Positions 17,152 to 26,785 of a stretch of DNA of 64,000 nucleotides are shown one piece after another. The DNA is taken from positions 89,506 to 153,505 of the forward strand of contig JAAVZL010000003.1 in assembly GCA_022791635.1 (NCBI GenBank), in the 5' to 3' direction. Position numbers and translations under genes: made by a program. The notes beneath the pieces are model-generated. The model saw only the letters and a list, made by a program, of their open reading frames with translations. It was not told the DNA's origin and made no database searches. The stretch comes from Lachnospiraceae bacterium. Its GTDB lineage: Bacteria; Bacillota; Clostridia; Lachnospirales; Lachnospiraceae. Positions within the stretch are counted from its first letter, which is position 1. Each line of letters opens with the position of its first letter.

Positions 17152-17357
17152 CGCCATTTCATACGTTGTAGCTACTATGTGATCCTGTCTCAACCCATTT
17201 TTTACTCAAACAAAAGAAACAAAACACAGCTAGTATCACGATTGCGCCCTGTTTTTCCACGCAGATAGCTCGTTTTTAAGTCTGCCCATTGTATCTATAC
17301 GACGTGACAGACATTGGACATAGGTGTGTCATTACATAAAGTTTAATTTCTGCTATG

Positions 17358-17540
17358 TTAAGCCATCTCTAACACAATCGAAACAGCAAGAGAAATAATA
17401 AGGGTAAATCCCAACACTAACCATATATTTCTCAATGAAAAAAGAAAACTCGTTAGCACTTGCCCATAAATGTACGCATGTATCAGCCATAGATATATTT
17501 TTAATTGTTCCCTAACACCTATCCTGCTGTAACCACCTTT
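17358..17540 (-). pseudogene. C-terminal remnant of an acyltransferase-3 family membrane protein
   Basis: Reading the minus strand from 17540 to the TAA at 17358-17360 gives about 60 residues without a start codon. They include IYLWLIHAYIYGQ, a hydrophobic WLVLGFTLIISLAVSIVLEM end, and a preceding basic stretch. This resembles the last two helices of AT3 O-acyltransferases. A stop codon lies directly upstream in frame, so only the tail survives. I see no other gene in 17152-17592. The remnant sits at the 3' end of the polysaccharide locus and suggests that the locus was once longer. Confidence 0.5.
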
Positions 17541-17592
17541 TTATTCAGTTCGCTTTTTGATATTTCCTGCGTCATTTTCTATTATTTACTTT

Positions 17593-18648
17593 TCAACATT
17601 TGATGTTTAACTGCTCATTAACATAATCTGTAGTCAATATTTTACGGACAGTTCCATCTACATCAAGTCTGGTTGTATTATGACTCGTATATGCCTCTTC
17701 TTTCTGTGTCATCGAGCCATATGTAGCCAAAAATTTATCGTAATTCAATCCACGTTCATCTGGAGTGACACGATAATAATCTCCCATATCTTCCGCACGC
17801 ACTAGCTCCTCTTTGGTCATCAATGTTTCATAAAGCTTTTCGCCGTGTCGTGTACCAATAATTTTTGTACCAGTATCTCCAAAAAGCCTTTGAACAGCCT
17901 GTCCCAATACTGCTATTGTACTTGCATCAGACTTTTGCACAAACAGATCACCTGGCTTGGCATGCTCAAAAGCAAACATAACCAAATCAACTGCCTCGTC
18001 CAAATTCATAAGAAATCTTGTCATATTCGGATCTGTAATTGTAATCGGATTTCCATTTTTAATTTGCTCAATAAACAAAGGAATAATAGAGCCTCGGCTA
18101 CACATCACATTCCCATAACGCGTACAGGAAATAACCGTTCCCCCTCTTTCTGCAGCACGTCTTGCATTCGCACGAATAATTTTTTCCATCATTGCTTTAG
18201 AGATTCCCATTGCATTAATGGGATAAGCTGCCTTATCTGTTGATAAACACACTACATTTTTTACATTTGCATCTATAGCTGCATTCAACATATTTTCAGT
18301 TCCAATAATGTTGGTTTTTACTGCCTCCATCGGAAAAAATTCGCAGGACGGCACTTGCTTTAAAGCAGCTGCATGAAAAATAAAGTCAACACCGTCTACA
18401 GCACCGCGCAGAGATTCTATATTTCTTACATCTCCAATATAAAATCGGACTTTTTCTGCATATTCCGGATGTTTTCTCTGTAATTCATGCCGTAGATCAT
18501 CCTGCTTTTTCTCATCTCTGGAAAAAATCCGGATCTCTCCTATATCCGATGATAAAAATCTTTTTAAAACCGTCGTTCCAAATGAACCTGTTCCTCCAGT
18601 AATCATCAATATCTTATCTTTAAAATATTCCGAAGTATTATTTATCAT
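17593..18648 (-). CDS. UDP-sugar 4,6-dehydratase/5-epimerase, CapE-like
   Basis: 351 aa, a short-chain dehydrogenase of the CapE/FlaA1 type. It has the NAD(P) loop ITGGTGSFG at residues 16-24 and the catalytic segment CLSTDKAAYPINAMGISK (residues 134-151), in which Met147 replaces the usual Tyr, a known feature of CapE. CapE makes the first intermediate of UDP-L-FucNAc from UDP-GlcNAc. The partner genes capF and capG, usually next in line, are not seen; decayed DNA follows instead. It is the last gene of the locus, 19 bp behind the hexapeptide acyltransferase, with AAAGGG upstream of the ATG. Confidence 0.87.
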   Translation of the reverse strand: MINNTSEYFKDKILMITGGTGSFGTTVLKRFLSSDIGEIRIFSRDEKKQDDLRHELQRKHPEYAEKVRFYIGDVRNIESLRGAVDGVDFIFHAAALKQVPSCEFFPMEAVKTNIIGTENMLNAAIDANVKNVVCLSTDKAAYPINAMGISKAMMEKIIRANARRAAERGGTVISCTRYGNVMCSRGSIIPLFIEQIKNGNPITITDPNMTRFLMNLDEAVDLVMFAFEHAKPGDLFVQKSDASTIAVLGQAVQRLFGDTGTKIIGTRHGEKLYETLMTKEELVRAEDMGDYYRVTPDERGLNYDKFLATYGSMTQKEEAYTSHNTTRLDVDGTVRKILTTDYVNEQLNIKC

Positions 18649-18667
18649 CTCATTTCCCTTTCATCAT

Positions 18668-19573
18668 TCACCTATGTTTTTTGGCTGGATTACCATATAC
18701 CACGGAACCTGGTTCAACGTCTTTTGTAACCACACTGCCAAGCCCAACCTTTGATCCTTTACCAAGCGTTACTTTATTAAGTACTGATACATTTGGCGCT
18801 ATCCACACCCCATCTTCTACTACGCAAGAGCCGCACAAAGCGACCTGTGCAGTAATGACTACGTTTTTTCCAACAAAAAGATTATGTGCTATATAAACAA
18901 GATTATCTATTTTTGTTCCAGCTCCAATATAAGTTTCTCCTTCGAAAAGACTATTACAAATACAGGTATTATCTCCAATATACACATTTGAAGAAATGTG
19001 GCACTTTCCAACATGTGTAACATGCATAGGTGATGATTGTTCACATTTTATCAACTGAAATCCTTCCGAACCAATCACCGTATTGCATCCTATTACTGTG
19101 TTACTGTCAATAACGGACCCGCTCCTCACCACTGTTGAAGGACCGATTGTCACTTTGTCTCCAAGTATGACCCCATTCTCTATAACTGCTGCACTATCGA
19201 TTTTACAATTTTTCCCTATTTTCGGTGGAAAATTGTATTTCTCATAAAAAGCTGTTTCGCTACACAAAAACTCATGAATCCTGTAAAAGTCTATTTCCGG
19301 CTGTTCAGAAACAATCAGACACCCTCCTCGTTCTTTTAGCATCTGCCTGTATGAACTTTCTGCTTCTTTCGAAACAATCAATGCTTTAATAAAAATGTTT
19401 TCTTTTACTGCATTTATATATTTCGTATTTACAGCAAATGCAAGGATACTTTTCTTTTCTGTTTTCCTGTCACAAAAATTTAATCCGTCTATCTCTATAT
19501 CCTCATATTCCTTTAAACTTACATGAAGAATTTCTCTTTCCCTGCATTTATTTATAATCGTTTTTATTTTCAT
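18668..19573 (-). CDS. LpxD-like hexapeptide-repeat acyltransferase
   Basis: 301 aa. An N-terminal UDP-sugar-binding-like domain (to about residue 100) is followed by hexapeptide repeats such as CKIDSAAVIENGVILG, TIGPSTVVRSG, VIGCNTVIGSEGF and APNVSVLNKVTLGKGSKVG, forming a left-handed beta-helix. The layout is that of UDP-3-O-acylglucosamine N-acyltransferases. In a Gram-positive capsule locus it more probably acylates the amino group of a nucleotide sugar made by a neighbouring DegT enzyme. It overlaps the preceding aminotransferase-like gene by 4 bp (ATGA). Confidence 0.85.
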   Translation of the reverse strand: MKIKTIINKCREREILHVSLKEYEDIEIDGLNFCDRKTEKKSILAFAVNTKYINAVKENIFIKALIVSKEAESSYRQMLKERGGCLIVSEQPEIDFYRIHEFLCSETAFYEKYNFPPKIGKNCKIDSAAVIENGVILGDKVTIGPSTVVRSGSVIDSNTVIGCNTVIGSEGFQLIKCEQSSPMHVTHVGKCHISSNVYIGDNTCICNSLFEGETYIGAGTKIDNLVYIAHNLFVGKNVVITAQVALCGSCVVEDGVWIAPNVSVLNKVTLGKGSKVGLGSVVTKDVEPGSVVYGNPAKKHR

Positions 19574-20646
19574 CCCGTGTGGCCTCCCTCTCCTTTATTC
19601 ATCCACCAGCCGCAGGGAAGCGCTAAAAACCTTTTATAAAATTCTTCTACTCCAGATAATACTACGTTTTGCTTTCCAAATACGCTGTAAATATGATTCA
19701 TCATGTGAACTCCAGAAGCATAAAAGCCGTTTTCTCTAAACTTCTGAATAACATCTCGTTTATTCTCAGTCAAAATTCCATATACCCAATAATTCGGCTG
19801 TATCTCTTTTCGTGTCAAAAGAAAAATCCCTGGTACTTTTTCTAAATAGCTCTCCCACAAATCTGCCTGCTTCCTCTGTTTTTGAATTAGGTTCTCTACA
19901 TGTCTCATTTGACATAAACCAATATACCCATTTACATTGCTCATAGTTGCACTATAGCCAATAAGATTGATATCACAATCCAAGCTGATTTCTCCCATAC
20001 TGTCACGAAACTTTGTGCGATCGATTCCACAATCCCGAATAAGAAGGCTTTTTTTATATAATTCTTTCTCTTTAAAAATGATGATTCCTCCGTCAATACA
20101 ATTTGGTATCCGCACAGCTGAAAGTGAAAAGATCGTTATATCTGTTCCACAATTTCCAACTTTCTTTCCTTTGTATTCAGAGCCAAAGCACTCAATACCA
20201 TCATCAATTACAGGAATTCCATAATCGTTTCCAATGGCATTGATCTCATCAATATACCCGGGGTAACCGCAGAAATGATTATGTACAATCGCTTTTGTTT
20301 TTGATGTAATCTGTTTTCTGACAGAATCCGGAGATAACGTGCCTGTTCTTGGATCGACATCCGCCCAGCAAACGTGCAAGCCATTGGAGAGATATGGCTG
20401 TGTTGAAGCAAGACATGCCATTGGTGAAGCAATCACACACTCTCCAGAACAAACCTCCAAAGCAGACAATACAACTGAAATTGCAAGGTGAAAGCTGTTT
20501 GTTACAAACAAATAAGGAGTTCCAAAGTATGCTTTTAGCTTTTCTTCAAATTCTTTTGTATAGCTTCCATACGCTAACATTCCTGAATGAAGGATCGAGT
20601 CTATCTCAGGGATATCCGGCATAAACGGTTTAAAGATCGGAATCAT
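19570..20646 (-). CDS. DegT/DnrJ/EryC1/StrS-family protein lacking the PLP lysine
   Basis: 358 aa with the fold-type I sugar aminotransferase pattern: TNSFHLAISVVLSALE, WADVDPRTGTLSPDSVRKQI, IPVIDDGIECFGSEYKG and the C-terminal ALPCGWW. At the position of the Schiff-base lysine the sequence reads IFSLSAVRIPNCIDGG, with Arg179 where its paralogue at 21722-22810 has Lys182 (SFQAIKQMTTVDGG). Both residues stand six positions before the Asp of DGG, so the alignment is clear. Asp149, which would contact the pyridine nitrogen, is kept. Without lysine ordinary transamination is unlikely; a dehydratase-like, structural or regulatory role is possible. Ribosome binding site GGAGG. Confidence 0.85.
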   Translation of the reverse strand: MIPIFKPFMPDIPEIDSILHSGMLAYGSYTKEFEEKLKAYFGTPYLFVTNSFHLAISVVLSALEVCSGECVIASPMACLASTQPYLSNGLHVCWADVDPRTGTLSPDSVRKQITSKTKAIVHNHFCGYPGYIDEINAIGNDYGIPVIDDGIECFGSEYKGKKVGNCGTDITIFSLSAVRIPNCIDGGIIIFKEKELYKKSLLIRDCGIDRTKFRDSMGEISLDCDINLIGYSATMSNVNGYIGLCQMRHVENLIQKQRKQADLWESYLEKVPGIFLLTRKEIQPNYWVYGILTENKRDVIQKFRENGFYASGVHMMNHIYSVFGKQNVVLSGVEEFYKRFLALPCGWWMNKGEGGHTG

Positions 20647-21698
20647 TTTACCTCCACCTTTGATAATTTATTTTGTATCAAACTCATTCCTCTATTAAAC
20701 CCCCAAACTGTTAACCAAGATATTGCAAACACTATCAACAGTAACATCAGTTTTATACTGATAACTCTTTTTGCAACGACAAGTATTGGCCAATGAAAAA
20801 GATAAAGAGCATAAGAATCATTTCCTATATAAATCAACATCTTTACAAATCTATTTTTGATAACATCTGTTTTTGTATCATGTAGATACAGAACACCTAT
20901 TAAAGCACTCGAAGCTAATGAAAGAAACAAATAAATATTTCCCGTAAACCAATGATTGAGATAGTTTTTCGAGGATGAAAGCAGTTCATATCCTTGAATG
21001 AAGGAAACATTATTAACTTCTGCCATTTTTAAAATACAAATTATGATTCCAGTAAGCCCTGCTAATGCAGCCATACCTAGTTTTCTCTTATCTATCCTTT
21101 TTTCATAAACAGAAATTGCCAATATAGAACCACAAGCAAATGCATCCATATGTGCTAATGGAAATAAAGAAACAATCCTGGCATTGCACCCAATACCAAT
21201 TGTTATTGTTCTATATGCAATACTGAAAAATAAAGCTGTATACATGGATCGTTTGAATTGTTCCTTATTTAATGCCTTTAGTAAAAATAGCCACAACAGT
21301 CCAATCCATACTTCAATCACTAATGTCCAGGTATGTGCCGTCATTGGCTGCATCGGAGATGAATACCCTGTTGCCATCCAAAGAATATTCTGCAGAGAAA
21401 ACAAGTGTGCCGCAAAATCAAAAGGTACTGCTTCTCTTAAAAATGCATAGAGCGCAGCTGCTAAAACAACTGGAATATATGGAGGATACAGACGAATAAT
21501 CCTATGAAAAAACTGTTCTTTTACATGAATCATTTCGTTTCCCCAATATTTTTTTACAAGAAAAAACGAACTAATAACAAAAAATGTCTCTACCCCCCAC
21601 CACCCAAAATCAGCGTATGGAATATCACAGTGAAAAGCAAATATTATCAAACACAGTACACCCCTGAGCATCTGTATGCTCATGTTTCTTTCCTTCAT
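20643..21698 (-). CDS. Acyltransferase-3 family membrane protein (O-acetyltransferase)
   Basis: About 351 aa with some 10 predicted membrane helices. Early residues SIQMLRGVLCLIIFAFHC contain the family R and H positions, FFVISSFFLV matches the second helix, and RRIIRLYPPY-like HRIIRLYPPYIP lies near residue 70. AT3 proteins transfer acyl groups, often acetyl, to extracytoplasmic glycans. I chose ATG 21698, behind AAAGGG; the frame is open to 21788 across the previous gene's end. It overlaps the next gene by 4 bp. Confidence 0.87.
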   Translation of the reverse strand: MKERNMSIQMLRGVLCLIIFAFHCDIPYADFGWWGVETFFVISSFFLVKKYWGNEMIHVKEQFFHRIIRLYPPYIPVVLAAALYAFLREAVPFDFAAHLFSLQNILWMATGYSSPMQPMTAHTWTLVIEVWIGLLWLFLLKALNKEQFKRSMYTALFFSIAYRTITIGIGCNARIVSLFPLAHMDAFACGSILAISVYEKRIDKRKLGMAALAGLTGIIICILKMAEVNNVSFIQGYELLSSSKNYLNHWFTGNIYLFLSLASSALIGVLYLHDTKTDVIKNRFVKMLIYIGNDSYALYLFHWPILVVAKRVISIKLMLLLIVFAISWLTVWGFNRGMSLIQNKLSKVEVK

Positions 21699-21721
21699 TT
21701 TTTTCCCTTTGTAGTGATTTT

Positions 21722-22810
21722 TCACCACCCTTTCTTTATTGTTTGTATAATCTTTTCGCGTTCCTCCTCTCCTATCCACCAACCACAAGGAATGTGTACA
21801 TAATTTTTATACCATTCATCCATATTTGGAAGTTCACATCTGGAATTGATAAATACACTATGTGAATCGCTTCGATGATGCAAAGGTGATGCTAAAATTC
21901 CATGGTCCTCCATCAGTCTGATAAAGGCATCTCTATTCTGTACCTTCAAGGTATACAGCCAATAAGATGGCTCTGTATGATCATAATATGGAGTAAGCGT
22001 TATTCCGGGAACCTCTCTCAAAACCTTGTCATAATATTTTCCATTAAAACTATATTTCCCCAAAACCTCATGTAAATGAGTAAGCTGAACTAATCCAATC
22101 GTAGCAGTTACATTATTCATTCCATATTTATATCCAGCTCGTTTTATATCATTTTCAAGTCTTGGTATTTTTTTGTCCAGACCAAACCATCGGAGCTTCC
22201 TAGCCGGAATCATATCTTCTGGATTCTTAAAAGCAATCGCTCCGCCATCAACCGTAGTCATTTGCTTAATAGCCTGAAAGGAATAACAAGTAAAGCGAGA
22301 ATTCATTCCGATAATTTTATTCTGATATTTACTTCCAAGGGCGTGAGCTGTATCCTCAATGATTGGGATTCCGGTTTCTTCAGATATTTTATTAAACTCA
22401 TCCATATTGCAAACCATGCCTGCATAATGGACAAGCATGATTGCCTTGGTTCTTTCTGTAATCCTTTCCCTTACGGATTTTGGATCCAAAAGCCCTGTAT
22501 TGGGATCAACATCTGCCCATACAACTTTAGCGCCGGTAACGGCAATCGTTGTATTTGTAGGCTCTGCTGTCATAGGTGTGCTTATTACTTCATCTCCCGG
22601 CCCTACATCCAGAAGAAGCAACACAATGTGCAGGGCAGCTGTCCCGGATTGAACAGCCAAAACATTGGGATTCCCAATAAATTTTCCAAACTCTTCTTCA
22701 AATTTATAAACAGCCTCTCCCTCTGCAATGTATCCGCTGTATAGGATTTTTTCAATTTTTGGTATCATTTCATTACGTGGTGCAATATACGGCTTCACTA
22801 ATGGCAACAT
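21722..22810 (-). CDS. DegT/DnrJ/EryC1/StrS-family PLP sugar aminotransferase
   Basis: 362 aa. QSGTAALHIVLLLLDVGPGD, TPMTAEPTN, IIEDTAHALGSKY (Asp153) and the Schiff-base lysine in SFQAIKQMTTVDGG (Lys182) are all present, so a working PLP aminotransferase that converts a keto-sugar nucleotide to an amino sugar is expected. Its C-terminal HIPCGWWIG is shared with the Arg-containing paralogue two genes downstream. It overlaps the flippase by 13 bp. The exact sugar substrate cannot be read from the sequence. Confidence 0.92.
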   Translation of the reverse strand: MLPLVKPYIAPRNEMIPKIEKILYSGYIAEGEAVYKFEEEFGKFIGNPNVLAVQSGTAALHIVLLLLDVGPGDEVISTPMTAEPTNTTIAVTGAKVVWADVDPNTGLLDPKSVRERITERTKAIMLVHYAGMVCNMDEFNKISEETGIPIIEDTAHALGSKYQNKIIGMNSRFTCYSFQAIKQMTTVDGGAIAFKNPEDMIPARKLRWFGLDKKIPRLENDIKRAGYKYGMNNVTATIGLVQLTHLHEVLGKYSFNGKYYDKVLREVPGITLTPYYDHTEPSYWLYTLKVQNRDAFIRLMEDHGILASPLHHRSDSHSVFINSRCELPNMDEWYKNYVHIPCGWWIGEEEREKIIQTIKKGW

Positions 22811-24324
22811 TCTTGTTCCTCTCCTTTTCCCTTTTTTAACAAATAAACCATATCTTTTCTCATAAAAACAATGAATAGCACTACAAGTGTTAATCCTCCA
22901 AAAACAACCGCCAAGCCGCTCTCTGCCAAAGGGGTGAGGGTCCTTAATTCAATCATATATTTACTGGTAAAAGCTATGAATAGTGAAAGGCTCAAGGGTA
23001 AAATCATATCTGTTAATATTACTCTGACCGGATTTACTTTTAAGTATTTGTGATATACCATCCATTCATAGATAAGTGTCTGAGCTGTCATCGTGACAAG
23101 GTAAACCATTCCCGCTCCAACTAGCCCATATTTCACAATTCCAATATAGGTTGCAAAAAAAACAAACGGAATAAATATACCACCAACAATAACATTATAT
23201 TTTGTATTTCCATTTGCAAGTGCGAGCGCATATGGAATTTCCTGATATTCTGTAATCGCAACAGCAAGAACCACTAAAGTCCCTACAAAACCAAGTATCT
23301 CTATATATGCTTCTGAGCCTGTCCAAACACGAATAAGTGGCAGCGCATAAACGGCAATAAAAGCACCCATACTTGAAAGAATCAGTCCCACCGCTTTGTT
23401 GATTTTCAAAAACTCTTTTTCCAGCCTAAGCCTGTTGTTTGTTGTTGCATAATGTGTAAAACGGGGAAATACCGTTGTATAAAGCGCTATTGGAATAATT
23501 GTGCTTAAACTGCCCAGAGTGGTTGCAATATTATAGGCTCCCAGCTCTGTTATAGGTAGAAATTTACTTATAATAACCTTATCCAGCTGTTTATTGATCA
23601 GCGCAACAAAGGAAATACATAAAATTCCACATGTATACTTCCAAACTGATTTGATATTGGAGAAATTATTCATTCTCCATTTTACTTTTGTTTTTATATC
23701 CAATTTCTTAATTGAATAATATCTGAGCACCCAAAAATAGATCGCGTCTGTAAAGATATGCCAACAGTAAAAATAGATCAAATTAGGAGATAACATCCAA
23801 ATAACTGCCAAAGCTCCAATGCTTTTCGCAGCAGACCATAAAATGCAAATAATATTAGCATCCACTTGATATTCAAGGCCAAACAAGCATCCTGCATAAA
23901 GATTTGCTACCAACTGGAATGCAATACTTATCCCCATAAGAAAAATAACTATCGTAACCATTCGAGGATCTAAGGTTTCAATTTGCAGCCATTGTTCTGC
24001 AATCACAGGGGAACCAAAGACGCAAAGAAAACTAATCATAGCTGCGATTACGAAATAGATATTTTCAACACTCCTTAAGAGCATATATTTCCTCACTGCA
24101 TTCTTTTCTGTATTTTCTCCAGATGCAAATTCTCTTCTTAAGGTATTTGACAGCCCTAACCCTAAAATATTCAATGTTGTCTGCATGGTAGCAAAAAAGG
24201 ATACAAGGCCATAGGAGGTCTCACCTAATATTCTTATATACAAAGGAATAAATAGGTAAATAGACACCATACTCCACAGCTTCGTAGCTATATTCGAAAT
24301 TGTATTGATACCTAATTTTTTCAT
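22798..24324 (-). CDS. Polysaccharide repeat-unit flippase (Wzx-like)
   Basis: 508 aa with about 12-14 hydrophobic helices and the MOP-superfamily N-terminus NTISNIATKLWSMVSIYLFI. It probably moves the undecaprenyl-linked repeat unit across the membrane before polymerisation. Its ATG overlaps the stop of the upstream glycosyltransferase (ATGA), and its end overlaps the aminotransferase. Composition is A+T-rich like the rest of the locus. Confidence 0.9.
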   Translation of the reverse strand: MKKLGINTISNIATKLWSMVSIYLFIPLYIRILGETSYGLVSFFATMQTTLNILGLGLSNTLRREFASGENTEKNAVRKYMLLRSVENIYFVIAAMISFLCVFGSPVIAEQWLQIETLDPRMVTIVIFLMGISIAFQLVANLYAGCLFGLEYQVDANIICILWSAAKSIGALAVIWMLSPNLIYFYCWHIFTDAIYFWVLRYYSIKKLDIKTKVKWRMNNFSNIKSVWKYTCGILCISFVALINKQLDKVIISKFLPITELGAYNIATTLGSLSTIIPIALYTTVFPRFTHYATTNNRLRLEKEFLKINKAVGLILSSMGAFIAVYALPLIRVWTGSEAYIEILGFVGTLVVLAVAITEYQEIPYALALANGNTKYNVIVGGIFIPFVFFATYIGIVKYGLVGAGMVYLVTMTAQTLIYEWMVYHKYLKVNPVRVILTDMILPLSLSLFIAFTSKYMIELRTLTPLAESGLAVVFGGLTLVVLFIVFMRKDMVYLLKKGKGEEQECCH

Positions 24325-25502
24325 TTTGTTTCGGCCTTGTAAAATTTTTCATCCAAAAGCTTCTTTAGCCTCAATATTTGCCTTCTGCTGTCTATGATTT
24401 CTTCAGACTTTTTTATTGCTTTTTCAATCGAAATCGGCTCCTTCACATGAATTGCTTCTTGAGCTGCTCTACTTCCAGAATCTTTTATTCGATTTTTCAG
24501 ATAAGTAATTGTAATCTGTATATATGTCGCAATAATATTTTTTATAGTAGAATATTTCTTTAGATACTCCCTGCAAAGGCCTTTGCATTGGGGATAAAGA
24601 ATTGAAATTTTAATATACATTGCGGTATAATTAAATTTTTCAGTTAAATCCTGCCTTCCACATTTTGAAAATGCCTGAATAGCTGATTCAGGCCAAATAG
24701 TATTTGGCAGCCATATTTTAGGTATTTCTTCTGTCCAATTTCTCAACACATTCTTTGGAAGAAAGGACTGTTCCTCAAGTTTTCCGATATGTGCTTTTTT
24801 CTCCGTTAAATGTCCTGTACTGGATTTTGAATATCCATCTATTAAAAAAGGAATTGAGGTTATCATATGTCGTTTTACATACAGCGATACCGCAACAGAA
24901 TTCGCCATATCAGGACTTGGGCCAGGGAAAAAAGTCCCTGTTTTCTCATATACGTGATTAAGAATATTTCTGCTGACAATTCCGTGATATACTCCCGGAA
25001 TATTCTTTTTTGACTGAATACCGTTTCGTAGCATATCATCGAGCTCTTTATCTATCTGTGGCCAACGAACGAAAGCTCCTTTTGAATGGTATTCAAAACT
25101 ATTTTTATCATGAAGCAGCGCCTCCGGCCAACGGTATAAAGTATAATCACATCCACATGAATCTATCTGATATTCCTCCATCAATCGTGCTACATCCACA
25201 ATTTGTCTGCCGACAGCATCATCATCTCCAATAAAAGATACATATTTTCCAGTTGAATGCAGAATTGCCTGATTGCTATTATCACTAACGGAACGCCACT
25301 CCTTACTGTAAAAATATTTGATATTTGTTTGGTCCGTTGTTTCAAAGAATGTCTGAAATTCCTCGTTATTTTCTGAATTATCCTCTATAACAATTTCAAG
25401 ATCATTATGATTGACATCCAGCTTTGCCAAAGCTTTGATTAATGGAATTAATGTTTTGTAACGATTTTTTGTTGGAATTACAATACTTAATAGGTATCCC
25501 AT
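24321..25502 (-). CDS. Family 2-type glycosyltransferase
   Basis: 393 aa. A GT-A domain begins at once with LLSIVIPTKNRYKTLIPLI, includes IVIEDNSENNEEF and the metal-binding SFIGDDDAVG near residues 90-99, and is followed by a C-terminal helical region of about 150 residues. GGAGGAG precedes the ATG. The first 98 bp overlap the end of the polymerase gene in another frame. The donor and acceptor sugars are unknown. Confidence 0.88.
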   Translation of the reverse strand: MGYLLSIVIPTKNRYKTLIPLIKALAKLDVNHNDLEIVIEDNSENNEEFQTFFETTDQTNIKYFYSKEWRSVSDNSNQAILHSTGKYVSFIGDDDAVGRQIVDVARLMEEYQIDSCGCDYTLYRWPEALLHDKNSFEYHSKGAFVRWPQIDKELDDMLRNGIQSKKNIPGVYHGIVSRNILNHVYEKTGTFFPGPSPDMANSVAVSLYVKRHMITSIPFLIDGYSKSSTGHLTEKKAHIGKLEEQSFLPKNVLRNWTEEIPKIWLPNTIWPESAIQAFSKCGRQDLTEKFNYTAMYIKISILYPQCKGLCREYLKKYSTIKNIIATYIQITITYLKNRIKDSGSRAAQEAIHVKEPISIEKAIKKSEEIIDSRRQILRLKKLLDEKFYKAETK

Positions 25503-26724
25503 TTATCTCCTCCCCACTGTATTTACATAAGCTAAAGCATAGTCCTATAAAAAACAGTAGTGGACCGCTGTCATACAATGTAAATGATTTCATATAGGTT
25601 AACCACAAGTAAAGGCATCCAGTCACTATCTGAAAGAAATAATATTTAAAATCTGAATTATGATACAAGAGGAATACCTCTCCCATTTTCTTAAAAATAG
25701 ATATTGTCAAATAATATGTAAAGCCTATACTTGCAGACACTCCGATCAGCCCATACTCGCCTACAAGCTGTATATATAAATTGTGTGGATAATATCCTAT
25801 GGCTTGCTCAAAGCAATTTATACCTCCTCCAAAGAGGTACCATTTATTATTGATTATTAATTCTATACATCGCCCCCAAATCATCCAACGATCCTCTTCC
25901 GACATAGAAGTGAACAATCTCTGCATTCTGGACAAAATGTATTCTTCTGCATGATTTAAAAAGAACTGATAACCCGCATATGCTATTACACAAGCTACAA
26001 TAAAAACGACAATAAACTTTTTTCTATCAAATTTACTTTCCAGAAATATAAATGGAACCAGTGCTAAAATTGGAAACAACAAACTACTGCGTGCTGTAAA
26101 CAATGTCAACGCATAGAATAAAATACAGCTGGCAATGATTTGAAACAAAAATATGTTTTTCTCCATTCCTGTCAGGAATTTCTTATTCTTTCGCTCATAA
26201 AGCTTCGTAAGAATTTTGCTGATACACATTGTCAATGACAACCCTATCGTCATGGTCATCGTCAAATAGTTTGCTCCCTGATTCTGAAAGGAATAGATCC
26301 TTTCCGTCTTTCCTATCATCAAAAGCGCATAAACTATATTCAAGAATATAATTCCATTTATGATTTTTTTGATCCGACTAGCTTCAGTGAAGGAGCACTC
26401 AAACGCAATCATACTCAATATAAGCAATTTTCCTGCATCAACTAATCCACTTGTATCGACTACGATTGCATTTACAATACTGTAAATATTTAAGCTGACT
26501 AAAAACAGTATCAAAAGACTATGTTCTTTCGATATTTTCTTATATTGTTGTTTCCCTATCACTCTAAATAAAGCCAAAGCAAAAAGAATAATGTAAATTC
26601 CGTATATGGAAACAGTACTTTCTGCAGTATTCATAAAAAATCTGACCGCATTCATGCAGATTGTGAAAACCAATAAAACATCAAACAATTGAACTTGTTG
26701 TATTTTTACTTTCATCTTATTCAT
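25405..26724 (-). CDS. O-antigen/capsule polymerase (Wzy-like)
   Basis: 439 aa with about 11 predicted membrane segments. The periplasm-facing loop region with RMQRLFTSMSEEDRWMIW, followed by GGGINCFEQAIGYYPHNLYI and QLVGEYGLIGV, is the Wzy_C (O-antigen ligase/polymerase) signature with the PHN motif. It probably joins repeat units on the outer face of the membrane. The last 33 codons overlap the next glycosyltransferase. The ribosome binding site is weak. Confidence 0.88.
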   Translation of the reverse strand: MNKMKVKIQQVQLFDVLLVFTICMNAVRFFMNTAESTVSIYGIYIILFALALFRVIGKQQYKKISKEHSLLILFLVSLNIYSIVNAIVVDTSGLVDAGKLLILSMIAFECSFTEASRIKKIINGIIFLNIVYALLMIGKTERIYSFQNQGANYLTMTMTIGLSLTMCISKILTKLYERKNKKFLTGMEKNIFLFQIIASCILFYALTLFTARSSLLFPILALVPFIFLESKFDRKKFIVVFIVACVIAYAGYQFFLNHAEEYILSRMQRLFTSMSEEDRWMIWGRCIELIINNKWYLFGGGINCFEQAIGYYPHNLYIQLVGEYGLIGVSASIGFTYYLTISIFKKMGEVFLLYHNSDFKYYFFQIVTGCLYLWLTYMKSFTLYDSGPLLFFIGLCFSLCKYSGEEINGIPIKYCNSNKKSLQNINSINQSFGKAGCQS

Positions 26725-26785
26725 TTTTTATTTTTAATAAGTTTCCTAGCATCAGATAGATTATTTCATATTTATAATTACACAG

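Noticed and set aside
16107..17593. Integrated element at the tRNA-Ala gene
   Set aside because: No integrase and no repeated tRNA 3' end; ddh directly follows the tRNA 3' end, so nothing is inserted at the usual attachment side.
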